Shown here one piece after another: positions 27,052 to 35,487 of a stretch of DNA of 64,000 bases. The stretch comes from Bdellovibrionales bacterium (GTDB lineage: Bacteria > Bdellovibrionota > UBA1018 > CAIMNF01). The translations under genes and the position numbers were made by a program. Positions within the stretch are counted from its first letter, which is position 1. Every line of letters starts with the position of its first letter. The stretch is from the NCBI GenBank assembly GCA_947502835.1, contig CANNBJ010000001.1, positions 434,001 to 498,000 of the forward strand. Direction: 5' to 3'. The notes beneath the pieces were generated by a model. That model saw only the letters and a program-made list of their open reading frames with translations. It had not been told where the DNA came from and searched no databases.

Positions 27052-27312
27052 ATGACTCGCGAAGAAAAACTCGATCTGATCCAAAGGGTGCTGGGCCTTA
27101 AGCACAAACTCAAGGTCCTTGACAGCATGAAGTCCGCCGAAACCCATGAAGAGGTTTCGGTGAGCACCCTTGCCCGCTGGGAACTCGAGGATGAGATCCG
27201 GGCCATCGAAATCCTGCTCGAGGAGGAACGAAACGAGAATGTGAAAGCGAAGCGCGCGCAGGTTCAGGCGCATTATCTTTCCGGCACACCGGCCCCGAAA
27301 AAACAAAAGTGA
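27052..27312 (+). CDS. Small coiled-coil-like hypothetical protein
   Basis: An 86-residue, highly charged protein, almost wholly helical (MTREEKLDLIQRVLGLKHKL, then 'EDEIRAIEILLEEERNENVKAKRAQ') with a flexible basic tail. No family recognised. It begins nine bases after acnA with 'AGGAAGACC' in front of the ATG, and its stop overlaps the GTG of the LOG-family gene (GTGA), so acnA, this gene and the LOG gene probably form one transcript. Confidence 0.65.
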   Translation: MTREEKLDLIQRVLGLKHKLKVLDSMKSAETHEEVSVSTLARWELEDEIRAIEILLEEERNENVKAKRAQVQAHYLSGTPAPKKQK

Positions 27313-28001
27313 TTTCAGAAGACATCTCACGATCGAGCATCAGCTACAAGGCTCCCTACCGCGCGCGCTTTGTCGCGGACGTGGCGATGTTCTTTCGGAT
27401 CGCATTCCAATTCTGGAGAGGGTTTCACTTTCTCAGGAATACCAAGCGCGCAGTCACCATCTTCGGCTCGGCGCGAACCCCTGATGATCATCCCCACTGC
27501 AAGATCGCCTTTGAGGTCGCCCGCGAGATCGGGAAACACGGAATCGCAATTGTCACGGGCGGCGGAGGCGCGATCATGCAGGCTTCCAATCGCGGGGCTC
27601 TTGCTGCGGGTGTGCCCTCCATCGGGATCAACATTGAAATTCCAAAAGAACAGCAGCCCAATCCCTACCTCACCCATTCCCTGAAATGCCGCTATTTCTT
27701 TGTGAGAAAGGTTCTCCTCTGCCGCTACAGCGAGGCATTCATCGCGCTCCCGGGCGGAGTCGGCACGCTGGATGAGCTTTTTGAGATCGTGACCTTGATT
27801 CAGACCGGAAAAATGAAGAATCGGCCGCTAGTGCTGGTTCACCGGGAATTCTGGGAGGGGATGCTGAAATGGATGCGCGAGGTCCTCATTCCAGAGGGAA
27901 TGATCCATCAGAGCGATTATGATCGTTTGATCGTGGTCGACACGGCAGAAGAAGTCGTTGCCGCACTCTTCAAGCCCGAACTCAAAGCAGAAGGAAAATA
28001 A
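27309..28001 (+). CDS. LOG-family (TIGR00730) Rossmann-fold protein
   Basis: A 230-residue protein with the LOG signature 'ALPGGVGTLDELFEI' and the preceding 'GSARTPDDHP' and 'VTGGGGAIMQASNRGA' motifs. LOG proteins are phosphoribohydrolases that release free bases from nucleoside monophosphates such as cytokinin ribotides. The catalytic Arg/Glu context (RKVLLCRY, TLDE) is present. It starts at a GTG overlapping the previous stop. It differs from the smallest LOGs by an N-terminal extension of about 45 residues. Its 3' end overlaps uppP by 20 bases on the opposite strand. Confidence 0.85.
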   Translation: MISEDISRSSISYKAPYRARFVADVAMFFRIAFQFWRGFHFLRNTKRAVTIFGSARTPDDHPHCKIAFEVAREIGKHGIAIVTGGGGAIMQASNRGALAAGVPSIGINIEIPKEQQPNPYLTHSLKCRYFFVRKVLLCRYSEAFIALPGGVGTLDELFEIVTLIQTGKMKNRPLVLVHREFWEGMLKWMREVLIPEGMIHQSDYDRLIVVDTAEEVVAALFKPELKAEGK

Positions 28002-28773
28002 GCCCCGCAAGCAAGGCCCGGTAAATCGCGAACACCGCAAAGCCTGTCCTGCTCACCCATTTGATGAGCACATGGATGGCCAGAGCGCCAAAGACGAGCG
28101 CACTCAAACACCCGAACACCAGCGGCTCCACTCCTTGAACCGAGGCTGCCACTTCCTGCCAATGCCGGGCTTCATACACCACCGCACCAAGGGTGATCGG
28201 AAGCGACAGCAAAAACGAGATCCTGGCCGAATCGGCGCGATTGAAGCCGAGAAGCCGGGATGCCGTCATGGTTGAGCCCGACCGGGAAACCCCTGGAATC
28301 AGCGCAAGGCATTGCATGCAGCCGATCAGGAACGCATCCCGAAGGGTCGTTTCCCGAAGATTTCGCTCCTGGGAGCTTCTGTGGTCGACCCACCACAGAA
28401 GAAACCCGAATGCGGGAAGCGTGAACCAGAGAATCGCAAGAGACCGTGTGTTTTCCTTGATCCAATGATTCAAAAGTACGCCCGCGATCACCGCGGGAAG
28501 CGTCCCCACGATCAAATGGACCCACGAAAGATGGGCTTTCGCGCCCCGATCCGCCTTCGGAAGCGGATTCATCAGGATCAGGAGCCAATCCCTGAAAAAA
28601 TAGACCGCAGTGGCAAGAAGGGTCCCCAGATGCAGAATCACATCGAAGGCAAGGCCGGGGTCGGATTTCCCCAATACATGGGGCAACAACAAAAGGTGGG
28701 CCGAACTTGATACCGGCAAGTACTCGGTGGCCCCCTGGACAAAACCGTAGAGAATGGACTCGAAAATCCCCAT
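27982..28773 (-). CDS. uppP: Undecaprenyl-diphosphatase
   Basis: A 263-residue polytopic protein with both BacA/UppP motifs: 'QGATEYLPVSSSAHL' (residues 13-27) and 'PGVSRSGSTMTASRLLG'. It dephosphorylates undecaprenyl pyrophosphate in the inner membrane to recycle the lipid carrier for peptidoglycan and other polymers, and its overproduction gives bacitracin resistance in other species. About eight transmembrane helices. Monocistronic and convergent with the LOG-family gene. Confidence 0.95.
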   Translation of the reverse strand: MGIFESILYGFVQGATEYLPVSSSAHLLLLPHVLGKSDPGLAFDVILHLGTLLATAVYFFRDWLLILMNPLPKADRGAKAHLSWVHLIVGTLPAVIAGVLLNHWIKENTRSLAILWFTLPAFGFLLWWVDHRSSQERNLRETTLRDAFLIGCMQCLALIPGVSRSGSTMTASRLLGFNRADSARISFLLSLPITLGAVVYEARHWQEVAASVQGVEPLVFGCLSALVFGALAIHVLIKWVSRTGFAVFAIYRALLAGLIFLLL

Positions 28774-28848
28774 GATTCCGGAGACTACCCTTGAAAAAAA
28801 CTGAAATCTAGATTTATGATGGGTGAAACTTCAAGAAAGGACCTGTCC

Positions 28849-29316
28849 ATGAATCGTTCATTCGTAAAATTTTTCTCTGCCGCCATCGCCATCGCAATGG
28901 TTGCTTCCGCATGCACCAAAAAGCCTGCGGATGTTTCCCAAAATCAGGCCGCCGCTCCGGAAACCGCTGCACAAGTGGCCGCTCCGGCTGCTGAGCCAAA
29001 GCTCGAGATGGTTGACAGCGTGGTCGGAAAAGGTACCGAAGCCGTTGCAGGAAAGAACGTAACCGTTCACTACACCGGCACCCTCACCGATGGCACCAAG
29101 TTCGATTCCTCACTGGATCGCAAAACCCCCTTCACCTTTGGCCTTGGAAAAGGCGAAGTGATCAAGGGCTGGGACCAAGGCGTTGCCGGCATGAAGGTCG
29201 GAGGCAAGCGCAAGCTCACCATCCCACCCGAACTCGCTTATGGTGCAAACTCGGTAGGAGCGATCCCTGCCAACTCCACTTTGATCTTCGAAGTTGAACT
29301 TCTCGAAGTGAAATAA
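28849..29316 (+). CDS. FKBP-type peptidyl-prolyl isomerase lipoprotein
   Basis: From the ATG at 28849 (AAAGGA upstream) a lipoprotein signal ends in 'MVASAC'. An Ala/Pro-rich linker of about 40 residues follows, then a complete FKBP domain: '[18 protein letters not shown]', '[18 protein letters not shown]', '[11 protein letters not shown]' and '[10 protein letters not shown]'. The active-site aromatic residues (Y, F, W, Y) are all present. It would help fold proteins in the periplasm from a membrane anchor. It is closed by a textbook intrinsic terminator. Confidence 0.92.
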   Translation: MNRSFVKFFSAAIAIAMVASACTKKPADVSQNQAAAPETAAQVAAPAAEPKLEMVDSVVGKGTEAVAGKNVTVHYTGTLTDGTKFDSSLDRKTPFTFGLGKGEVIKGWDQGVAGMKVGGKRKLTIPPELAYGANSVGAIPANSTLIFEVELLEVK

Positions 29317-29337
29317 GCACGGATTCACGAATGTTCA

Positions 29338-29370
29338 GGCGGAGGTCCTCCGGGATCTCCGCCTTTTTTT
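29338..29370 (+). terminator. Intrinsic terminator of the FKBP gene
   Basis: An 11-bp stem with one G-T wobble (29338-29348 with 29353-29363), a four-base loop and an uninterrupted run of seven T (29364-29370). The ATG of the truncated hemoglobin gene follows the last T directly. Confidence 0.85.
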
Positions 29371-29766
29371 ATGAAACCGAAAATCACCACCCCGAGCCGC
29401 GAAGAGCTGAAAACACTGATCGAATCCATCGGCGGAGAATCCGCCCTGAACCGGATTCTGGGCGATTTTTACCTTCGGATGAGCCGGGATGTGATGATCG
29501 GGTATTTCTTCGAAGGAAAACCCCTCGAAGAGATTTCACGAAAACAAGGCGAATTCATTTTGATGGCGGCAGGACTCCGGCAGAAGTTCGAGGGAAAAGG
29601 CCCGGCATCGGCGCACACGGCACTCCCTCCGATCTATGAGGGGCACTTCGACCGAAGACTCCTGCTGTTGCGTGAGACGCTTACGTCCCAGGGCCTTCTC
29701 GATGCGGACATCGAAACCTGGATCCGATTCGAGGAAAGCTTTCGAAGCATGGTGATCAGCAGGTAA
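29371..29766 (+). CDS. Truncated hemoglobin
   Basis: A 131-residue protein of the trHb two-over-two globin type: 'ESIGGESALNRILGDFYLRM' with the B-helix F33-Y34 pair, 'KQGEFILMAAGL', then 'SAHTALPPIYEGHFDRR', in which H82 is the likely proximal (F8) heme ligand. Such proteins bind O2 or NO, or serve redox roles. The only plausible ATG lies immediately after the T-tract of the FKBP terminator, with no ribosome-binding site, so expression would need read-through, a start inside the terminator or leaderless initiation. Confidence 0.75.
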   Translation: MKPKITTPSREELKTLIESIGGESALNRILGDFYLRMSRDVMIGYFFEGKPLEEISRKQGEFILMAAGLRQKFEGKGPASAHTALPPIYEGHFDRRLLLLRETLTSQGLLDADIETWIRFEESFRSMVISR

Positions 29767-29774
29767 CGCTGGTC

Positions 29775-30941
29775 CTACACAAACTCGCCGCGCTTGATCT
29801 TATCCACAATGATCTTCTCAGGCATGGTGGGATCCTTCGGATTCACCGAGAAGAAAGCCTGTTGCTCGCAACGGCGCTTGTTCTTGTAAAGCCAGCGGAG
29901 GATGTCGGCAAGCCCCTTGTTCCGCTTGTCCTGAAAGAACGGATCGTTCTTCAGCGCATCGTCCGCTTTTTTCAGCGCGCGCACTTCCTGAACATCGTTC
30001 TCCTTGACCGGATAATCAAAGAGGTCATAGCGCTTGATGTCTTCGGGCAAAACTCCAAGGAATTTCACATCAGGAGCACTGTAATCCTGATTCCGGATCA
30101 AAGACGCGGCAGAGCCGGCCTTGAGTGTGCGGTAGATGTTCTGGAGCGTGTACGCATCGAGGTCCCCGAAGAAGTACATCGGAACATCGAGCTGGTCCTG
30201 GATGAGCTTGGCCCACCCGCGAACCGCATTCGAGGGAACCCCTTGAGCACCCATCACGATGCAATTGTGCCGCTTGGTGATTCCGTTTGCGACCAGGGTG
30301 TTTGCGGTACCCTCGGATTCGACGATCAGACAGAAATCGATCTTCTTCTTTGCCGAAAGCCTCAGGTTTTGAGGCCGGTTCTTCGGCTGAAAGGGTGAAG
30401 TTCCAAGTTTTGAGAGATCCACCACCGCTGTGTCCCCGTCGGTCAGGGTCTCGGTCACCACCAGCTGCTGGGAATAGGTCTGGCCTCCGCGGTCGTTTGC
30501 GTAACAATTGAACTCTTCCCGATAACACTCGAGAATCTCGCACAAAAAGTCGATCGTCTCGTCACTCTCGCCCTGTTCGGTGAAATCTAGGGGTTTCAGC
30601 AATGGTGTGTTCTTCGTTTCACCCTTGCTCATGTAGTACAACTCGCGCTTCGTGTTCACAGCTCCGCTCTCGATGTTCCGGAGCAGGATCTCGAGCATGA
30701 ACACGGCCCGGGACATCTTTTTCACCGAGCTTACGTTCAGCTCGGTTGCGACCTTTTTTCCGCCCGGGGTGAGGTACCCCACCTTGTGATTGTAGATCGA
30801 GTTGTCGAGCGAGCACTTGGTTGCGTGAAGCACCGGACGCTTTCCTTTTTCAAGGTCGTTCAGAAGCTTCAGGCACAGGGCCTTGCTCAGTCCCGGAATC
30901 TCGCTTTGAAGTTTTCCGCCTTTGCGTGTCGTGGTGCTCAT
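29775..30941 (-). CDS. top6A: DNA topoisomerase VI subunit A (Spo11-like)
   Basis: A 388-residue homologue of archaeal Top6A/Spo11. The winged-helix cleavage domain holds 'NTKRELYYMSKG' with the catalytic Tyr at about Y103 (the second Y, by alignment with Spo11 R-D-I-F-Y). The Toprim domain has 'FCLIVESEGTANTLV' with its Glu and 'YFFGDLDAYTLQNIYR' with the D-x-D metal site. It cuts both strands of duplex DNA to pass another duplex through. The start overlaps the stop of the subunit B gene (ATGA), so the two are translationally coupled. Typical of archaea and plants and scattered in bacteria. Confidence 0.93.
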   Translation of the reverse strand: MSTTTRKGGKLQSEIPGLSKALCLKLLNDLEKGKRPVLHATKCSLDNSIYNHKVGYLTPGGKKVATELNVSSVKKMSRAVFMLEILLRNIESGAVNTKRELYYMSKGETKNTPLLKPLDFTEQGESDETIDFLCEILECYREEFNCYANDRGGQTYSQQLVVTETLTDGDTAVVDLSKLGTSPFQPKNRPQNLRLSAKKKIDFCLIVESEGTANTLVANGITKRHNCIVMGAQGVPSNAVRGWAKLIQDQLDVPMYFFGDLDAYTLQNIYRTLKAGSAASLIRNQDYSAPDVKFLGVLPEDIKRYDLFDYPVKENDVQEVRALKKADDALKNDPFFQDKRNKGLADILRWLYKNKRRCEQQAFFSVNPKDPTMPEKIIVDKIKRGEFV

Positions 30942-32587
30942 GCTTGCTCCTCGGAGTCTTTTGCTTTTTGGATTTCGAGCTTTTTGTTCGCATCCGTCAG
31001 CTCTTTTTCAGTTTCGTTCGTATCGCGGCCCAGGATCTTCATGAGACCGTCCCGGGCGCGTTTCTTTTGGTCTTCCTTGGCCTGCGTAATGCGCGCGAGC
31101 CCCTCGACCAGGATCGGGCCGAATTGCTCGATGTAGCGGATTTTTTCCTCGAGCTCGTTTGCCTTGTCCTCGGCCTTGATGTAGCGCGAGAGCTTTTGGC
31201 CTGCCTGGATGAGCGCGCGCCGGATTTCCTCGACGAGCTCATCGGACGCATCGATCGTCTCTTTGGATGCGTTTTTGAATTTGATGAAAGGGCTCACCAC
31301 CGAGACTGCAAAGATATAAGGCCCAAGCGGAAACGCGTCCTTTGGTTGCGCAAGACCATAGGCGCGCCAGTTCACAGACGAGAGCGCCTGAGCGATGGCG
31401 CAGGCCGACTTGTCGAACTGAAGCGGCACCCGGTTTGCAAACCGCAGCAACTGCGAGGGATCATCCGCATCGCCTCCGCGCTGCTCCAGTCGCGCAATCG
31501 CCACCTCGACCTGAACCGGCTTGAAATCGCAGATCGTGGGTTTCCGAGTCACGACCGAGAAGAAATCCACCTTGCCAAGACGCTGGATGCTCTTTGACAT
31601 CGCATCTTCGCCAATGCTGAGAACGGAATTTGTGGAGGGAGCTTTCAGTTCTGTGTTCTGGATTGCTGAAAAAAGCTTGTTCAGGTCGCCATCTGCGAGC
31701 TGATCGACGAGCTTTTCGAAGTTCGCCTTCGGTACGCCGAGTTCTTTTTTCTTTGCGATCTCCTCGATCACGCTGTCGCCCACGCGGCTGAAGCCTTTTT
31801 TGAGCCACGCGGAAACCTTCTGCCGGCCAAACAGGTGTGAGTGGGCAATGAACTCGCCCAATTTCATGGTGTGGGGATGCGGCTCGGTCGCCTCCGGAAT
31901 CATGGGAACATCATTCGAGACCCGTTCCACTTTTTGAACCTCTTGGTCGGGAAGCTTGTACTCAAGCTGGAGGTGGGGATTCACAAGAGTGGTTCCGAGG
32001 AGATAGTTCAGAAGCCCTGCCTCGCCGTTGATCTGGATTCGACCATCAAAGACAAACTCGACGCGCGTTCCGTGGGGACGATCCCAATCAAAGGTTTCGC
32101 GATTCTTCATCACGCCCTTGTTGTTCTTGATGTCGACCTCGATCATGGCCGAGACGGCTTTGCGCATATTCTTGGTCTTTGAAACCACCTTGGCACCCTG
32201 TGCGCAGGTGAGTTGGGCCCAGGTGGTGGCCGCCGAAATCCCGATCCCCTGTTGACCGCGAGTGCACCTTCCCCGACCGAACTTCGAGGAGGCAAGATAC
32301 TCGCCAAACACCTTAGGAAGGTCGTCGGCGTCGATTCCGGGGCCGTTGTCCTCGACTACCACACGAATTCGCTCGGAATTCTTGATAGAACCTGCCCCCA
32401 GACGGTCGATTTCAACCCGGAGCGAGGGGGTGATTTGGTGCTCCTCACAGGCATCCAGCGCATTGTCGACGGCCTCCTTCAGCGTGGTCAGGACGGCCTT
32501 GGTGGGGCTTGAAAACCCGACTTGTTGGAGATTTTTTGAGAAATATTCAGCGGTTGAGGAACTCGAGATCTTTTTTTGCTCTGCCAT
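30938..32587 (-). CDS. top6B: DNA topoisomerase VI subunit B (GHKL ATPase)
   Basis: A 549-residue subunit with all parts: the GHKL ATPase motifs 'KEAVDNALDAC' (E39, N42), 'VVEDNGPGID' and 'RGQQGIGISA'; the H2tH region with 'AHSHLFGRQKVSAWL'; and the transducer domain with 'VTRKPTICDFKPVQVEV' and 'LLRFANRVPLQFDKSAC'. ATP binding closes the B dimer and drives strand passage by A2B2. Complete, with no frameshift or lost motif. It lies 44 bases after the helicase-nuclease gene, with a small hairpin over its ribosome-binding site, and overlaps subunit A by four bases. Confidence 0.95.
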   Translation of the reverse strand: MAEQKKISSSSTAEYFSKNLQQVGFSSPTKAVLTTLKEAVDNALDACEEHQITPSLRVEIDRLGAGSIKNSERIRVVVEDNGPGIDADDLPKVFGEYLASSKFGRGRCTRGQQGIGISAATTWAQLTCAQGAKVVSKTKNMRKAVSAMIEVDIKNNKGVMKNRETFDWDRPHGTRVEFVFDGRIQINGEAGLLNYLLGTTLVNPHLQLEYKLPDQEVQKVERVSNDVPMIPEATEPHPHTMKLGEFIAHSHLFGRQKVSAWLKKGFSRVGDSVIEEIAKKKELGVPKANFEKLVDQLADGDLNKLFSAIQNTELKAPSTNSVLSIGEDAMSKSIQRLGKVDFFSVVTRKPTICDFKPVQVEVAIARLEQRGGDADDPSQLLRFANRVPLQFDKSACAIAQALSSVNWRAYGLAQPKDAFPLGPYIFAVSVVSPFIKFKNASKETIDASDELVEEIRRALIQAGQKLSRYIKAEDKANELEEKIRYIEQFGPILVEGLARITQAKEDQKKRARDGLMKILGRDTNETEKELTDANKKLEIQKAKDSEEQA

Positions 32588-32592
32588 GGGTA

Positions 32593-32618
32593 GGCCTCAG
32601 TGAACCAAAAAGGAGGCC
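32593..32618 (-). promoter_or_regulatory. Hairpin covering the ribosome-binding site of top6B
   Basis: On the minus strand GGCCTC (32618-32613) pairs with GAGGCC (32598-32593) across a 14-base loop. The GAGG of the second arm is also the best Shine-Dalgarno sequence for the ATG at 32587. No T-tract follows, so it is not a terminator. A role in setting subunit B translation is inference. Confidence 0.35.
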
Positions 32619-32631
32619 CCCCGTCAACCAT

Positions 32632-35445
32632 TCACAGTTTGGCCGGGCAAGACTCCCGCACTTCGCAGTACCTGCAATGCTCCCCGGCCTGAGGGGATTC
32701 ATCCTCCGATTTTGCCCGAGCAAAGAGCTCTGAAACCTCGTTTGAGATCACTGAAGGGCCAAACCAGGAAGCGGGAGCCGGAATGATCTCAAAGGAGGTT
32801 TCCGTGAAATGAACAAGAAAGCCCTCGATCTTGACCGGCTCAAAATCAAGAAGCTTGATTGCAGCATGGGCATACAAACGAAGCTGCAGCGCGTAATTCA
32901 AGAGGAGGGCCTGCGCCTCTACCGGTTTTGAGGTGAATTTGTAATCAATCACGCGGATGGCTTTGGTCTCAAAATCAACCTCGAGCCGATCCATCATCCC
33001 CACCAGGGCCTCGCGGTCCGATAGCGGGACCTCAAAGGCGAGCTCGGTGTAACTTTTGATCGCCCCCCCTGAATCCCGAAGAAATCCTCGAAGTTCAGAA
33101 ACAAAGCGCGCCCCAAGTGCCGGATCCGGGAACTCGGAGACCAATTCTTCATCGCGTTTCTCCTCGATGAACTTGTGGATTCGCTCGCCTCGCTCTGCAG
33201 AAGCGGATGCGGAAATGCCCTTCCCGGATCCTGTCACGCTCCCCGCCTTCGTATCCTCCACTTCGTGCTCAAGGAAGCGCTTCCGATACCTACGGGCACA
33301 TTGATTCAGCACCATCCACTCGCTTGGGGAATGACGTGCGCGATAGGGTTTTGAGTCAAAAGCAATCTTTTCGGGGAGCGCGGAAGGACCATCGGCAGGA
33401 CCTTTCTCCTGGATCGCGGCCTCGCCCGGCTCAAATGACAAAGCCTCGGGAACGCGCGCCGCCTTCACCCATCCACGCCAGTTGTCCTCAAGGTACGGAT
33501 CATACCCGGGCTCCTGACTCTTCTTTGATTCCTTCACCTCTTTTTTCCAGACCAGGATCAAACGCTCTTGCGCTCGTGTGAGCGCGACATAGAATACTCT
33601 CTTGCTCTCGGCGATCGCAGATTGCTTCTCGAGTTCCTTCCACTTCACATTCTCCGGATCATCCTTCAGGGTTTCACCGTCCTCGTCACGATTCAAAAGA
33701 TGAACGCCGAGCTTTCGATCCCAGATCAGATTTCCGCTCCGGTTCGAATTGCGTGAGGGCCCCTCGAAATCAAGAAGGATCACACGCGGAAACTGCAAGC
33801 CCTTGGATCCATGGACCGTCATCACGCGAACCATGCCCTTTTCAGCGGGAGCAGGAACCTCTTTTTCGATCTTTTCGTTCTCCACAGCATCGGTCAGTTG
33901 CGCCACCACCGCCTCAAAGCGGAGCCCCTGCCTGCTCCACTCCTCGACCTTGTGCCAAAGCGAGACCAGAGGCGCATACAGCTCCTCATCGAGGACCTCA
34001 AGAGCCAGGAGCCCGGCCAGAATCTGCCCGGGACGAACCGTGGAGGTTCTTCCGGGGGAAAGATAAAGTTCACCCAGCGCACGGGCGACGGGATGGGTTT
34101 TTTCGGTGAAAAAATGCTTGAAGTAGGCTCCCTTTTTCTGAAGGAGCCACTCATCTGAAACTCCGATCCACGGAGCCCGAAGAGCAGTGACCTGCGAGAT
34201 CGTATTTTCGGGGGAAACCCAGCCCTTCAAAAACGCGATCGCCTCGAGCACGCGCGGATCCTCGTAGAACCTGCCTCCACTCCCGAGCAGAAACGGAATG
34301 CCCCGCTCCTCAAGCACGAGCAAAAAGGCGCGGGTTTTGGGATTCCGGAGCGTGCGGGCGAGGATGACGAACTCGGAGAGATCCACACCCTTTCGCTGCT
34401 CCGAGAGCAGAAACCCGGCGAGATCGGCCTCACGGGTCCACTCAAGAATCGAGACTGCGCCCTCACCCGTCGCATCCCGTCGTGCGAGGAGGGGCTCATA
34501 GGGAAGGTTCGAGGCTTGAAAGGCTGGCTCGCAGACCTCATTCACAAACTCGATGATCGGCGGACGGGATCGGTAGTTTTCATCAAGCACATGTCGCTCG
34601 GCAAGACGCACGGTCAGGTCCTGGAACACGGACACATCCGCGTCCCGAAAACGGTAGATCGATTGCTTCGGGTCGCCCACGATGCACATGTTCTTGAGAC
34701 CCGGCTTCACAAACCGCTCAAGAATCCGGCCTTGCAGGGGGTTTGTGTCCTGGAACTCGTCCACCATCACGAGATCAAACCGGGAATGGAAGTGATTCCG
34801 GACCCGTTCATCCGAGAGCGCGAGATCAGCCTTCAGTTCAAGATCATTGAAATCAAGGCCTCCGTCCCGGTTCTTCGACTGCTGATAGCGCTGATAGACC
34901 GATTCGAAGACAAGCCAGAGATCCCGCACTTCCTGTCGATCAAAGGACTTGGAGATGAACTCGTCCACGCCAAAGGACATGAGGCTCCTGAGTTTCTTGA
35001 GAAGCTCCTCGAGCGAGCCGCGGGAGTACACCAATAACAGCCGATCCAGTGCCTCACTGATCCCGGCATTGTCGTTCGAGCTCCAAAGCACCTCGAGACT
35101 GCGACCCCAAAGGCGATTCGCCTCATCCTCGATCAGGATCCGCTCGCCCCCTTGCAGGCCCGCTGCCACCGGAAACTCGTGCAGGACCGAGGCGCAGAGT
35201 CCGTGGATGGTCTTGACCCAGTGGTCCTGGAGGTCGACCCCGCCTAATTTTTCGCTGAGCGACTCCCGAAGGTCCCGAACGGACTTTTCGGTAAAGGAGA
35301 CCGCGCAAAACCGGGCCTTCGGGTTTCGGCTCAGGAGCTCCCGGCACTTGGCCACAAGGGTGGTGGTCTTCCCGCAGCCGGCGCCCGCGACCACAGCAAG
35401 GCCCCGCCCGAAGGATTCCACAATGACTTTTTGCTTCTCGTTCAC
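32632..35445 (-). CDS. UvrD/RecB-like helicase with C-terminal Fe-S PD-(D/E)XK nuclease
   Basis: A 937-residue superfamily 1 helicase: Walker A 'GAGCGKTTTL' (21-30), Walker B 'LVMVDEFQDTNPLQ', motif IV 'DPKQSIYRFRDADV', and 'MTVHGSKGLQFPRVILLD' and 'VFYVALTRAQERL' as motifs V and VI. The C-terminal 220 residues are a RecB-type nuclease ('GMMDRLEVD', 'VIDYKF') with four cysteines placed as in AddB/Cas4-type Fe-S nucleases: C716 ('NQCARRY'), C924, C927 and C933 at the end. It resembles AddA but with the Fe-S cluster of AddB; no AddB partner is adjacent. It precedes the topoisomerase VI genes in the same direction. Confidence 0.9.
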   Translation of the reverse strand: MNEKQKVIVESFGRGLAVVAGAGCGKTTTLVAKCRELLSRNPKARFCAVSFTEKSVRDLRESLSEKLGGVDLQDHWVKTIHGLCASVLHEFPVAAGLQGGERILIEDEANRLWGRSLEVLWSSNDNAGISEALDRLLLVYSRGSLEELLKKLRSLMSFGVDEFISKSFDRQEVRDLWLVFESVYQRYQQSKNRDGGLDFNDLELKADLALSDERVRNHFHSRFDLVMVDEFQDTNPLQGRILERFVKPGLKNMCIVGDPKQSIYRFRDADVSVFQDLTVRLAERHVLDENYRSRPPIIEFVNEVCEPAFQASNLPYEPLLARRDATGEGAVSILEWTREADLAGFLLSEQRKGVDLSEFVILARTLRNPKTRAFLLVLEERGIPFLLGSGGRFYEDPRVLEAIAFLKGWVSPENTISQVTALRAPWIGVSDEWLLQKKGAYFKHFFTEKTHPVARALGELYLSPGRTSTVRPGQILAGLLALEVLDEELYAPLVSLWHKVEEWSRQGLRFEAVVAQLTDAVENEKIEKEVPAPAEKGMVRVMTVHGSKGLQFPRVILLDFEGPSRNSNRSGNLIWDRKLGVHLLNRDEDGETLKDDPENVKWKELEKQSAIAESKRVFYVALTRAQERLILVWKKEVKESKKSQEPGYDPYLEDNWRGWVKAARVPEALSFEPGEAAIQEKGPADGPSALPEKIAFDSKPYRARHSPSEWMVLNQCARRYRKRFLEHEVEDTKAGSVTGSGKGISASASAERGERIHKFIEEKRDEELVSEFPDPALGARFVSELRGFLRDSGGAIKSYTELAFEVPLSDREALVGMMDRLEVDFETKAIRVIDYKFTSKPVEAQALLLNYALQLRLYAHAAIKLLDFEPVKIEGFLVHFTETSFEIIPAPASWFGPSVISNEVSELFARAKSEDESPQAGEHCRYCEVRESCPAKL

Positions 35446-35487
35446 GGGCTAAAGTTTGTCTTAGTTTTGACGATAAGGGAAGAGGAT

